DNA of 64,000 nt from Rhabditoides inermis (Eukaryota; Nematoda; Chromadorea; Rhabditida; Rhabditidae): assembly GCA_963966185.1 (NCBI GenBank), contig CAWZYM010000293.1:418001-482000 (forward strand), written 5' to 3'. The translations under genes and the position numbers were made by a program. The notes below the pieces were generated by a model. The model did no database searches, was not told the origin of the DNA, and saw only the letters and a program-made list of their open reading frames with translations. Position 1 is the first letter of the stretch, and every line of letters begins with the position of its first letter. Positions 39,628-50,401 of the stretch are shown piece by piece.

Positions 39628-40658
39628 ATGTCCAAGATACAACGTTTTAAACGCGAAAGTGAGAGTGCTAAAGCGTATGCTCATTTGAAATATGCCACTG
39701 TCACTTCGTATTTTTCTGTCGCAGGACCAGCTAGAATATAAATTTGCACGAATGACCATTCCGGAAGTTTTCCCATCCTCTTCTCCCTCTCTCTCCCCTC
39801 TCTCTCCCCTCTCTCCCTAGCTGTCCCACCCACCGACGCTTTTGCACAGACAAACACGTTTATGATAATTTCTCTCAAGTAACTACAGCTTCTGACAAAC
39901 TGCCGCTGCGACCTTTTGGCATCAATCACAAGTAAAAATCATGCGAAAACTGAGAATCGATTACAACGAAAATGTTCAAGATACAACGTTTTAAACGCGA
40001 AAGTGAGAGTGCTAAAGCGTATGCTCATTTGAAATCTGCCATTGTCACTTCGTATTTTTTGTCGCAGGACCAGCTAGAATATAAATTTGCACGAATGACC
40101 ATTCCAGAAGTTTTCCCATCCTCTTCTCCCTCTCTCTCTCCTCTCTATCCCCTCTCTCCCTCGCTGTCCCACCTACCGACGCTTTTGCACAGACAAACAC
40201 GTTTATGATAATTTCTCTCAAGTAACTACAGCTTCTGGCAAACTGCCGCTGCGACCTTTTGGCATCAATCACGAGTAAAAATCATGCGAAAACTGAGGAT
40301 CGATTACAACGAAAATCTTCAAGATACAACGTTTTAAACGCGAAAGTGAGAGTGCTAAAGCGTATGCTCATTTGAAATATGCCACTGTCACTTCGTATTT
40401 TTCTGTCGCATGACCAGCTAGAATATAAATTTGCACGAATGACCATTCCGGAAGTTTTCCCATCCTCTTCTCCCTCTCTCTCCCCTCTCTATCCCCTCTC
40501 TCCCTCGCTGCCCCACCTACCGACGCTTTTGCACAGACAAACACGTTTATGATAATTTCTCTCAAGTAACTACAGCTTCTGACAAACTGCCGCTGCGACC
40601 TTTTGGCATCAATCACGAGTAAAAATCATGCGAAAACTGAGGATCGATTACAACGAAA
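38963..40658 (+). repeat. 5-monomer unit (1696 bp), copy 1
   Basis: Monomers of 332, 333, 344, about 343 and 344 bp. The last one starts with GAAAATCTTC at 40310, a change from ATGTTC shared only with 42006. The following 1351 bp repeat the first four monomers in order, giving a 1696-bp period. Confidence 0.85.
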
Positions 40659-42304
40659 ATGTCCAAGATACAACGTTTTAAACGCGAAAGTGAGAGTGCT
40701 AAAGCGTATGCTCATTTGAAATCTGCCACTGTCACTTCGTATTTTTCTGTCGCAGGACCAGCGGATATAAATATTCACATAAGACCATTCCGGAAGTTTT
40801 CCGATCCTCTTCTCCCTCTCTCTCCCCTCTCTTCCTCCCTCTACCCATCCACCGACGCCTTTGCACAGACAAACACGTTTATGCTAATTTCTCTCAAGTA
40901 ACTACAGCTTCTGACAAACTGACTCTGCGACCTTTTGGCATCAATCACGAGTGAAAATCATGCGAAAACTGAGGATCGATTACAACGAAAATGTCCAAGA
41001 TACAACGTTCTAAACGCGAAAGTGAGAGTGCTAAAGCGTATGCTCATTTGAAATCTGCCACTGTCACTTCGTATTCTTCTGTCGCAGGACCATCTAGAAT
41101 ACAAATATGCACGAAAGACCATTCCGGAAGTTTTCCCATCCTCTTCTTCCTCTCTCTCCCCTCTCTCCTTCGCTGTCCCACCCACCGACGCTTTTGCACA
41201 GACAAACACGTTTATGATAATTTCTCTCAAGTAACTACAGCTTCTGACAAACTGACTCTGCGACCTTTTGGCATCAATCACGAGTGAAAATCATGCGAAA
41301 ACTGAGGATCGATTACAACGAAAATGTCCAAGATACAACGTTTTAAACGCGAAAGTGAGAGTGCTAAAGCGTATGCTCATTTGAAATATGCCACTGTCAC
41401 TTCGTATTTTTCTGTCGCAGGACCAGCTAGAATATAAATTTGCACGAATGACCATTCCGGAAGTTTTCCCATCCTCTTCTCCCTCTCTCTCCCCTCTCTC
41501 TCCCCTCTCTCCCTAGCTGTCCCACCCACCGACGCTTTTGCACAGACAAACACGTTTATGATAATTTCTCTCAAGTAACTACAGCTTCTGACAAACTGCC
41601 GCTGCGACCTTTTGGCATCAATCACAAGTAAAAATCATGCGAAAACTGAGAATCGATTACAACGAAAATGTTCAAGATACAACGTTTTAAACGCGAAAGT
41701 GAGAGTGCTAAAGCGTATGCTCATTTGAAATCTGCCATTGTCACTTCGTATTTTTGTCGCAGGACCAGCTAGAATATAAATTTGCACGAATGACCATTCC
41801 AGAAGTTTTCCCATCCTCTTCTCCCTCTCTCTCTCCTCTCTATCCCCTCTCTCCCTCGCTGTCCCACCTACCGACGCTTTTGCACAGACAAACACGTTTA
41901 TGATAATTTCTCTCAAGTAACTACAGCTTCTGGCAAACTGCCGCTGCGACCTTTTGGCATCAATCACGAGTAAAAAACATGCGAAAACTGAGGATCGATT
42001 ACAACGAAAATCTTCAAGATACAACGTTTTAAACGCGAAAGTGAGAGTGCTAAAGCGTATGCTCATTTGAAATATGCCACTGTCACTTCGTATTTTTCTG
42101 TCGCAGGACCAGCTAGAATATAAATTTGCACGAATGACCATTCCGGAAGTTTTCCCATCCTCTTCTCCCTCTCTCTCCCCTCTCTCTCCCCTCTCTCCCT
42201 AGCTGTCCCACCCACCGACGCTTTTGCACAGACAAACACGTTTATGATAATTTCTCTATAGTAACTACAGCTTCTGACAAACTGCCGCTGCGACCTTTTG
42301 GCAT
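40659..42304 (+). repeat. 5-monomer unit (1696-bp period), copy 2, broken at its end
   Basis: Repeats 38963-40658 in monomer order and carries the same GAAAATCTTC change at 42006. The fifth monomer runs into a truncated monomer at 42305, so the copy is not complete. Confidence 0.82.
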
Positions 42305-42420
42305 CCCTCTCTCCCTCGCTGTCCCACCCACCGACGCTTTTGCACAGACAAACATGTTTATGATAACTTCTCTCAAGTAACTACAGCTTTTGACAAACTG
42401 CCGCTTCGACCTTTTGGCAT
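42305..42420 (+). repeat. Truncated 116-bp monomer fragment
   Basis: At TTTTGGCAT (ending 42304) the sequence jumps straight to CCCTCTCTCCCTCGCTG, the end of a pyrimidine tract, then runs to the next TTTTGGCAT. Relative to an intact monomer about 228 bp is missing. The spacing between the phase motifs on either side (42010 and 42470) is 460 bp, that is 344 + 116. An identical junction occurs at 46502-46617. Confidence 0.93.
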
Positions 42421-42469
42421 CAATCACGATTAAAAATCATGCGAAAACTGAGGATCGATTACAACGAAA

Positions 42470-43845
42470 ATGTCCAAGATACAACGTTTCAAACGCGAAA
42501 GTCAGAGTGCTAAAGCGTATGCTCATTTAAAAACTGCCATTGTCACTTTGTATTTTTCTGTCGCATGACCAGCTAGAATATAAATTTGCACGAATGACCA
42601 TTCCGGAAGTTTTCCCATCCTCTTCTCCCTCTCTCTCCCCTCTCTATCCCCTCTCTCCCTCGCTGCCCCACCTACCGACGCTTTTGCACAGACAAACACG
42701 TTTATGATAATTTCTCTCAAGTAACTACAGCTTCTGACAAACTGCCGCTGCGACCTTTTGGCATCAATCACGAGTAAAAATCATGCGAAAACTGAGGATC
42801 GATTACAACGAAAATGTCCAAGATACAACGTTTTAAACGCGAAAGTGAGAGTGCTAAAGCGTATGCTCATTTGAAATCTGCCACTGTCACTTCGTATTTT
42901 TCTGTCGCAGGACCAGCTAGAATACAAATATGCACGAAAGACCATTCCGGAAGTTTTCCCATCCTCTTCTTCCTCTCTCTCCCCTTTCTCTCCCCTCTCT
43001 CCCTAGCTGTCCCACCCACCGACGCTTTTGCACAGACAAAGACGTTTATGATAACTTCTCTCAAGTAACTACAGCTTCTGACAAACTGCCGGTGCGACCT
43101 TTTGGCATCAATCACAAGTAAAAATCATGCGAAAACTGAGGATCGATTACAACGAAAATGTCCAAGATACAACGTTTCAAACGCGAAAGTCAGAGTGCTA
43201 AAGCGTATGCTCATTTAAAAACTGCCATTGTCACTTTGTATTTTTCTGTCGCATGACCAGCTAGAATATAAATTTGCACGAATGACCATTCCGGAAGTTT
43301 TCCCATCCTCTTCTCCCTCTCTCTCCCCTCTCTATCCCCTCTCTCCCTCGCTGCCCCACCTACCGACGCTTTTGCACAGACAAACACGTTTATGATAATT
43401 TCTCTCAAGTAACTACAGCTTCTGACAAACTGCCGCTGCGACCTTTTGGCATCAATCACGAGTAAAAATCATGCGAACACTGAGGATCGATTACAACGAA
43501 AATGTCCAAGATACAACGTTTTAAACGCGAAAGTGAGAGTGCTAAAGCGTATGCTCATTTGAAATCTGCCACTGTCACTTCGTATTTTTCTGTCGCAGGA
43601 CCAGCTAGAATACAAATATGCACGAAAGACCATTCCGGAAGTTTTCCCATCCTCTTCTTCCTCTCTCTTCCCTTTCTCTCCCCTCTCTCCCTAGCTGTCC
43701 CACCCACCGACGCTTTTGCACAGACAAAGACGTTTATGATAACTTCTCTCAAGTAACTACAGCTTCTGACAAACTGCCGGTGCGACCTTTTGGCATCAAT
43801 CACAAGTAAAAATCATGCGAAAACTGAGGATCGATTACAACGAAA
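42470..43845 (+). repeat. Tandem dimer, two copies of 688 bp
   Basis: Two-monomer units at 42470-43157 and 43158-43845. The first monomer of each has CGCGAAAGTCAGAGTGC, CATTTAAAAACTGCC and GCTGCCCCACC; the second has AATACAAATATGCACG and ACAAAGACGTTTATG. The pair recurs at 46667-48042. Confidence 0.9.
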
Positions 43846-44189
43846 ATGTCCAAGATACAACGTTTCAAACGCGAATGTGAGAGTGCTAAAGCGTATGCTC
43901 ATTTGAAATCTGCCACTGTCACTTCGTATTTTTCTGTCGCATGACCAGCTAGAATATAATATTGCACGAATGACCATTCCGGAAGTTTTCCCATCCTCTT
44001 CTCCCTCTCTCTCCCCTCTCTATCCCCTCTCTCCCTCGCTGTCCCACCTACCGACGCTTTTGCACAGACAAACACGTTTATGATAGTTTCTCTCAAGTAA
44101 CTACAGCTTCTGACAAACTGCCGCTGCGACCTTTTGGCATCAATCACGAGTAAAAATCATGCGAAAACTGAGGATCGATTACAACGAAA

Positions 44190-45541
44190 ATGTTCAAGAT
44201 ACAACGTTTTAAACGCGAAAGTGGTGTGCTAAAGCGTATGCTCAATTGAAATCTGAAACTGTCACTTCGTATTTTTCTGTCGCAGGACCAGCTAGAATAT
44301 AAATTTGCACGAATGACCATTCCGGAAGTTTTCCCATCCTCTTCTCCCTCTCTCTCCCCTTTCTCTCCCCTCTCTCCCTAGCTGTCCCACCCACCGACGC
44401 TTTTGCACAGACAAACACGTTTATGATAATTTCTCTCAAGTAACTACAGCTTCTGACAAACTGCCGCTGCGACCTTTTGGCATCAATCACGAGTAAAAAT
44501 CATGCGAAAACTGAGGATCGATTACAACGAAAATGTTCAAGATACAACGTTTTAAACGCGAAAGTGAGAGTGCTAAAGCGTATGCTTATTTGAAATCTGC
44601 CATTGTCACTTCGTATTTTTTTGTCGCAGGACCAGCTAGAATATAAATTTGCACGAATGACCATTCCAGAAGTTTTCCCATCCTCTTCTCCCTCTTTCTC
44701 CCCTTTCTCTCCCCTCTCTCCCTAGTTGTCCCACCCACCGACGCTTTTGCACAGACAAACACGTTTATGATAATTTCTCTCAAGTAACTACAGCTTCTGA
44801 CAAACTGCCGCTGCGACCTTTTGGCATCAATCACAAGTAAAAATCCTGCGAAAACTGAGGATCGATCACAACGAAAATGTTCAAGATACAACGTTTCAAA
44901 CGCGAAAGTGAGAGTGCTAAAGCGTATGCTCATTTGAAATCTGCCACTATCACTTCGTATTTTTCTGTCGCAGGACCAGCGGATATAAATATTCACATAA
45001 GACCATTCCGGAAGTTTTCCGATCCTCTTCTCCCTCTCTCTCCCCTCTCTTCCTCCCTCTACCCATCCACCGACGCCTTTGCACAGACAAACACGTTTAT
45101 GCTAATTTCTCTCAAGTAACTACAGCTTCTGACAAACTGACTCTGCGACCTTCTGGCATCAATCACGAGTGAAAATCATGCGAAAACTGAGGATCGATTA
45201 CAACGAAAATGTCCAAGATACAACGTTCTAAACGCGAAAGTGAGAGTGCTAAAGCGTATGCTCATTTGGAATCTGCCACTGTCACTTCGTATTCTTCTGT
45301 CGCAGGACCATCTAGAATACAAATATGCACGAAAGACCATTCCGGAAGTTTTCCCATCCTCTTCTTCCTCTCTCTCCCCTCTCTCCCTCGCTGTCCCACC
45401 CACCGACGCTTTTGCACAGACAAACACGTTTATGATAATTTCTCTCAAGTAACTACAGCTTCTGACAAACTGACTCTGCGACCTTCTGGCATCAATCACG
45501 AGTGAAAATCATGCGAAAACTGAGGATCGATTACAACGAAA
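44190..45541 (+). repeat. 4-monomer duplication, copy 2 (5914-bp offset)
   Basis: Second copy of 38276-39627 with the shared GTGGTGTGCTAAAGC and CTCAATTGAAATC markers. It has private substitutions such as GCCACTATCACTTCG near 44943. Confidence 0.88.
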
Positions 45542-46206
45542 ATGTCCAAGATACAACGTTTCAAACGCGAAAGTGAGAGTGCTAAAGCGTATGCTCATTT
45601 GAAATCTGCCACTATCACTTCGTATTTTTCTGTCGCAGGACCAGCGGATATAAATATTCACATAAGACCATTCCGGAAGTTTTCCGATCCTCTTCTCCCT
45701 CTCTCTCCCCTCTCTTCCTCCCTCTACCCATCCACCGACGCCTTTGCACAGACAAACACGTTTATGCTAATTTCTCTCAAGTAACTACAGCTTCTGACAA
45801 ACTGACTCTGCGACCTTCTGGCATCAATCACGAGTGAAAATCATGCGAAAACTGAGGATCGATTACAACGAAAATGTCCAAGATACAACGTTCTAAACGC
45901 GAAAGTGAGAGTGCTAAAGCGTATGCTCATTTGGAATCTGCCACTGTCACTTCGTATTCTTCTGTCGCAGGACCATCTAGAATACAAATATGCACGAAAG
46001 ACCATTCCGGAAGTTTTCCCATCCTCTTCTTCCTCTCTCTCCCCTCTCTCCCTCGCTGTCCCACCCACCGACGCTTTTGCACAGACAAACACGTTTATGA
46101 TAATTTCTCTCAAGTAACTACAGCTTCTGACAAACTGACTCTGCGACCTTTTGGCATCAATCACGAGTGAAAATCATGCGAAAACTGAGGATCGATTACA
46201 ACGAAA
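44877..46206 (+). repeat. Tandem dimer of short monomers, two copies of 665 bp
   Basis: Units of 332 + 333 bp at 44877-45541 and 45542-46206. Both have GCCACTATCACTTCG in the R-type monomer and CATTTGGAATCTGCC in the following one, and both contain CCTTCTGGCATC. Their shared changes show a very recent local duplication. Confidence 0.9.
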
Positions 46207-48386
46207 ATGTCCAAGATACAACGTTTTAAACGCGAAAGTGAGAGTGCTAAAGCGTATGCTCATTTGAAATATGCCACTGTCACTTCGTATTTTTCTGTCG
46301 CAGGACCAGCTAGAATATAAATTTGCACGAATGACCATTCCGGAAGTTTTCCCATCCTCTTCTCCCTCTCTCTCCCCTCTCTCTCCCCTCTCTCCCTAGC
46401 TGTCCCACCCACCGACGCTTTTGCACAGACAAACACGTTTATGATAATTTCTCTCAAGTAACTACAGCTTCTGACAAACTGCCGCTGCGACCTTTTGGCA
46501 TCCCTCTCTCCCTCGCTGTCCCACCCACCGACGCTTTTGCACAGACAAACATGTTTATGATAACTTCTCTCAAGTAACTACAGCTTTTGACAAACTGCCG
46601 CTTCGACCTTTTGGCATCAATCACGATTAAAAATCATGCGAAAACTGAGGATCGATTACAACGAAAATGTCCAAGATACAACGTTTCAAACGCGAAAGTC
46701 AGAGTGCTAAAGCGTATGCTCATTTAAAAACTGCCATTGTCACTTTGTATTTTTCTGTCGCATGACCAGCTAGAATTTAAATTTGCACGAATGACCATTC
46801 CGGAAGTTTTCCCATCCTCTTCTCCCTCTTTCTCCCCTCTCTATCCCCTCTCTCCCTCGCTGCCCCACCTACCGACGCTTTTGCACAGACAAACACGTTT
46901 ATGATAATTTCTCTCAAGTAACTACAGCTTCTGACAAACTGCCGCTGCGACCTTTTGGCATCAATCACGAGTAAAAATCATGCGAAAACTGAGGATCGAT
47001 TACAACGAAAATGTCCAAGATACAACGTTTTAAACGCGAAAGTGAGAGTGCTAAAGCGTATGCTCATTTGAAATCTGCCACTGTCACTTCGTATTTTTCT
47101 GTCGCAGGACCAGCTAGAATACAAATATGCACGAAAGACCATCCCGGAAGTTTTCCCATCCTCTTCTTCCTCTCTCTCCCCTTTCTCTCCCCTCTCTCCC
47201 TAGCTGTCCCACCCACCGACGCTTTTGCACAGACAAAGACGTTTATGATAACTTCTCTCAAGTAACTACAGCTTCTGACAAACTGCCGGTGCGACCTTTT
47301 GGCATCAATCACAAGTAAAAATCATGCGAAAACTGAGGATCGATTACAACGAAAATGTCCAAGATACAACGTTTCAAACGCGAAAGTCAGAGTGCTAAAG
47401 CGTATGCTCATTTAAAAACTGCCATTGTCACTTTGTATTTTTCTGTCGCATGACCAGCTAGAATATAAATTTGCACGAATGACCATTCCGGAAGTTTTCC
47501 CATCCTCTTCTCCCTCTCTCTCCCCTCTCTATCCCCTCTCTCCCTCGCTGCCCCACCTACCGACGCTTTTGCACAGACAAACACGTTTATGATAATTTCT
47601 CTCATGTAACTACAGCTTCTGACAAACTGCCGCTGCGACCTTTTGGCATCAATCACGAGTAAAAATCATGCGAAAACTGAGGATCGATTACAACGAAAAT
47701 GTCCAAGATACAACGTTTTAAACGCGAAAGTGAGAGTGCTAAAGCGTATGCTCATTTGAAATCTGCCACTGTCACTTCGTATTTTTCTGTCGCAGGACCA
47801 GCTAGAATACAAATATGCACGAAAGACCATTCCGGAAGTTTTCCCATCCTCTTCTTCCTCTCTCTCCCCTTTCTCTCCCCTCTCTCCCTAGCTGTCCCAC
47901 CCACCGACGCTTTTGCACAGACAAAGACGTTTATGATAACTTCTCTCAAGTAACTACAGCTTCTGACAAACTGCCGGTGCGACCTTTTGGCATCAATCAC
48001 AAGTAAAAATCATGCGAAAACTGAGGATCGATTACAACGAAAATGTCCAAGATACAACGTTTCAAACGCGAATGTGAGAGTGCTAAAGCGTATGCTCATT
48101 TGAAATCTGCCACTGTCACTTCGTATTTTTCTGTCGCATGACCAGCTAGAATATAATATTGCACGAATGACCATTCCGGAAGTTTTCCCATCCTCTTCTC
48201 CCTCTCTCTCCCCTCTCTATCCCCTCTCTCCCTCGCTGTCCCACCTACCGACGCTTTTGCACAGACAAACACGTTTATGATAGTTTCTCTCAAGTAACTA
48301 CAGCTTCTGACAAACTGCCGCTGCGACCTTTTGGCATCAATCACGAGTAAAAATCATGCGAAAACTGAGGATCGATTACAACGAAA
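46207..48386 (+). repeat. Segmental duplication of 42010-44189 (4197-bp offset)
   Basis: Repeats about 2.2 kb including the truncated-monomer junction (42305 and 46502), the two 688-bp dimers and the monomer with AATATAATATTGCACG (43953 and 48150). The identical truncation junction in both places shows that the truncation happened once and was then copied. The phase motif after each copy differs, which marks the end of the duplicated block. Confidence 0.9.
46502..46617 (+). repeat. Truncated 116-bp monomer fragment, second copy
   Basis: Same junction (GGCAT joined to CCCTCTCTCCCTCGCTG) and same 116-bp length as 42305-42420, at 4197-bp distance, with shared changes AACATGTTTATG and CGCTTCGACC. 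Confidence 0.93.
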
Positions 48387-49415
48387 ATGTCCAAGATACA
48401 ACGTTTTAAACGCGAAAGTGAGAGTGCTAAAGCGTATGCTCATTTGAAATATGCCACTGTCACTTCGTATTCTTTTGTCGCAGGACCATCTAGAATACAA
48501 ATATGCACGAAAGACCATTCCGGAAGTTTTCCCATCCTCTTATTCCTCTCTCTCCCCTCGCTCTCCCCTCTCTCCCTCGCTGTCCCACCCACCGACGCTT
48601 TTGCACAGACAAACACGTTTATGCTAATTTCTCTCGAGTAACCACAGCTTATGACAAACTGCCGCTGCGACCTTTTGGCATCAATCACAAGTAAAAATCA
48701 TGCAAAAACTGAGGATCGATCACAACGAAAATGTCCAAGATACAACGTTTCAAACGCGAAAGTCAGAGTGCTAAAGCGTATGCTCATTTGAAATCTGCCA
48801 CTGTCACTTTGTATTTTTCTGTCGCATGACCAGCTAGAATATAAATTTGCACGAATGACCATTCCGGAAGTTTTCCCATCCTCTTCTCCCTCTCTCTCCC
48901 CTCTCTATCCCCTCTCTCCCTCGCTGCCCCACCTACCGACGCTTTTGCACAGACAAACACGTTTATGATAATTTCTCTCAAGTAACTACAGCTTCTGACA
49001 AACTGCCGCTGCGACCTTTCGGCATCATTCACGAGTAAAAATCATGCGAAAACTGAGGATCGATTACAACGAAAATGTCCAAGATACAACGTTTTAAACG
49101 CGAAAGTGAGAGTGCTAAAGCGTATGCTCATTTGAAATATGCCACTGTCACTTCGACTTCTATCGCAGGACCAGCTAGAATATAAATTTGCACGAATGAC
49201 CATTCCGGAAGTTTTCCCATCCTCTTCTCCCTCTCTCTCCCCTCTCTATCCCCTCTCTCCCTCGCTGTCCCACCTACCGACGCTTTTGCACAGACAAACA
49301 CGTTTATGCTAATTTCTCTCAAGTAACTACAGCTTCTTACAAACTGCCGCTGCGACCTTTTGGCATCAATCACGAGTGAAAATCATGCGAAAACTGAGGA
49401 TCGATTACAACGAAA

Positions 49416-49749
49416 ATGTTCAAGATACAACGTTTTAAACGCGAAAGTGAGAGTGCTAAAGCGTATGCTCATTTGAAATCTGCCATTGTCACTTCGTATT
49501 TTTTTGTCGCAGGACCAGCTAGAATATAAAATTGCACGAATGACCATTCCAGAAGTTTTCCGATCCTCTTCTCCCTCTCTCTCCCCTCTCTTCCTCCCTC
49601 TACCCATCCACCGACGCCTTTGCACAAACAAACACGTTTATGCTAATTTCTCTCAAGTAACTACAGCTTCTTACAAACTGCTGCTGCGACCTTTTGGCAT
49701 CAATCACGAGTAAAAATCGTGCGAAAACTGAGGATCGATTACAACGAAA
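49416..49749 (+). repeat. Chimeric monomer (class C left half, R-type right half), 334 bp
   Basis: The left part has CCATTGTCAC, TTTTTTTGTCGCAGGACC and CATTCCAGAAG, which are class C markers. After GTTTTCC it changes to GATCCTCTTC, then CTCTACCCATCCACCGACGC, which are R-type markers. The switch lies within the pyrimidine-rich zone near 49560. Recombination or gene conversion between unlike monomers is the simplest explanation. Confidence 0.8.
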
Positions 49750-50093
49750 ATGTCCAAAATACAACGTTTTTAACGCGAAAGTGAGAGTGCTAAAGCGTAT
49801 GCTCATTTGAAATATGCCACTGTCACTTCGTAATCTTCTGTCGCAGGACCATCTAGAATACAAATATGCACGAAAGACCATTCCGGAAGTTTTCCCATCC
49901 TCTTCTTCCTCTCTCTCCCCTCGCTCTCCCCTCTCTCCCTCGCTGTCCCACCCACCGACGCTTTTGCACAGACAAACACGTTTATGCTAATTTCTCTCAA
50001 GTAACCACAGCTTCTGACAAACTGCCGCTGCGACCTTTTGGCATCAATCACATGTAAAAATCATGCGAAAACTGAGGATCGATCACAACGAAA

Positions 50094-50401
50094 ATGTTCA
50101 AGATACAACGTTTCAAACGCGAAAGTGAGAGTGCTAAAGCGTATGCTCATTTGAAGTCTGCCACTGTCACAACACAACACAATATGTACATAAGACCATT
50201 CCGGAAGTTTTCCGATCCTCTTCTCCCTCTCTCTCCCCTCTCTTCCTCCCTCTACCCATCCACCGACGCCTTTGCACTGACAAACACGTTTATGCTAATT
50301 TCTCTCAAGTAACTACAGCTTCTGACAAACTGCCGCTGCGAACTTTTGGCATCAATCACGAGTAAAAATCATGTGAAAACTGAGGATCGATTGTAACGAA
50401 A
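50094..50401 (+). repeat. Variant Q monomer, 308 bp (8-monomer block)
   Basis: Carries the CA-rich replacement AACACAACACAATATGTAC and the same downstream GTGAAAACTGAGGATCGATT, then GTAACG, as 2425 and 52793. Length is 308 bp between phase motifs. Confidence 0.93.

Larger units (their letters stand above)
36209..49415 (+). repeat. Satellite array, mixed block with nested duplications
   Basis: After 36209 the regular A/B/C alternation stops and flank-type monomers return: TCCAAG starts, R-type monomers of 332 bp, monomers of 333 bp with a shortened pyrimidine tract, and class C relatives with CTCTTTCTCCCC. One monomer near 37088 has a 4-bp insertion giving CCCTATGTAGTTGTCCC. Several local duplications of two to six monomers overlap one another and are listed separately. 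The block is as repetitive as the core but has many more lineages. No gene is present. Confidence 0.95.
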
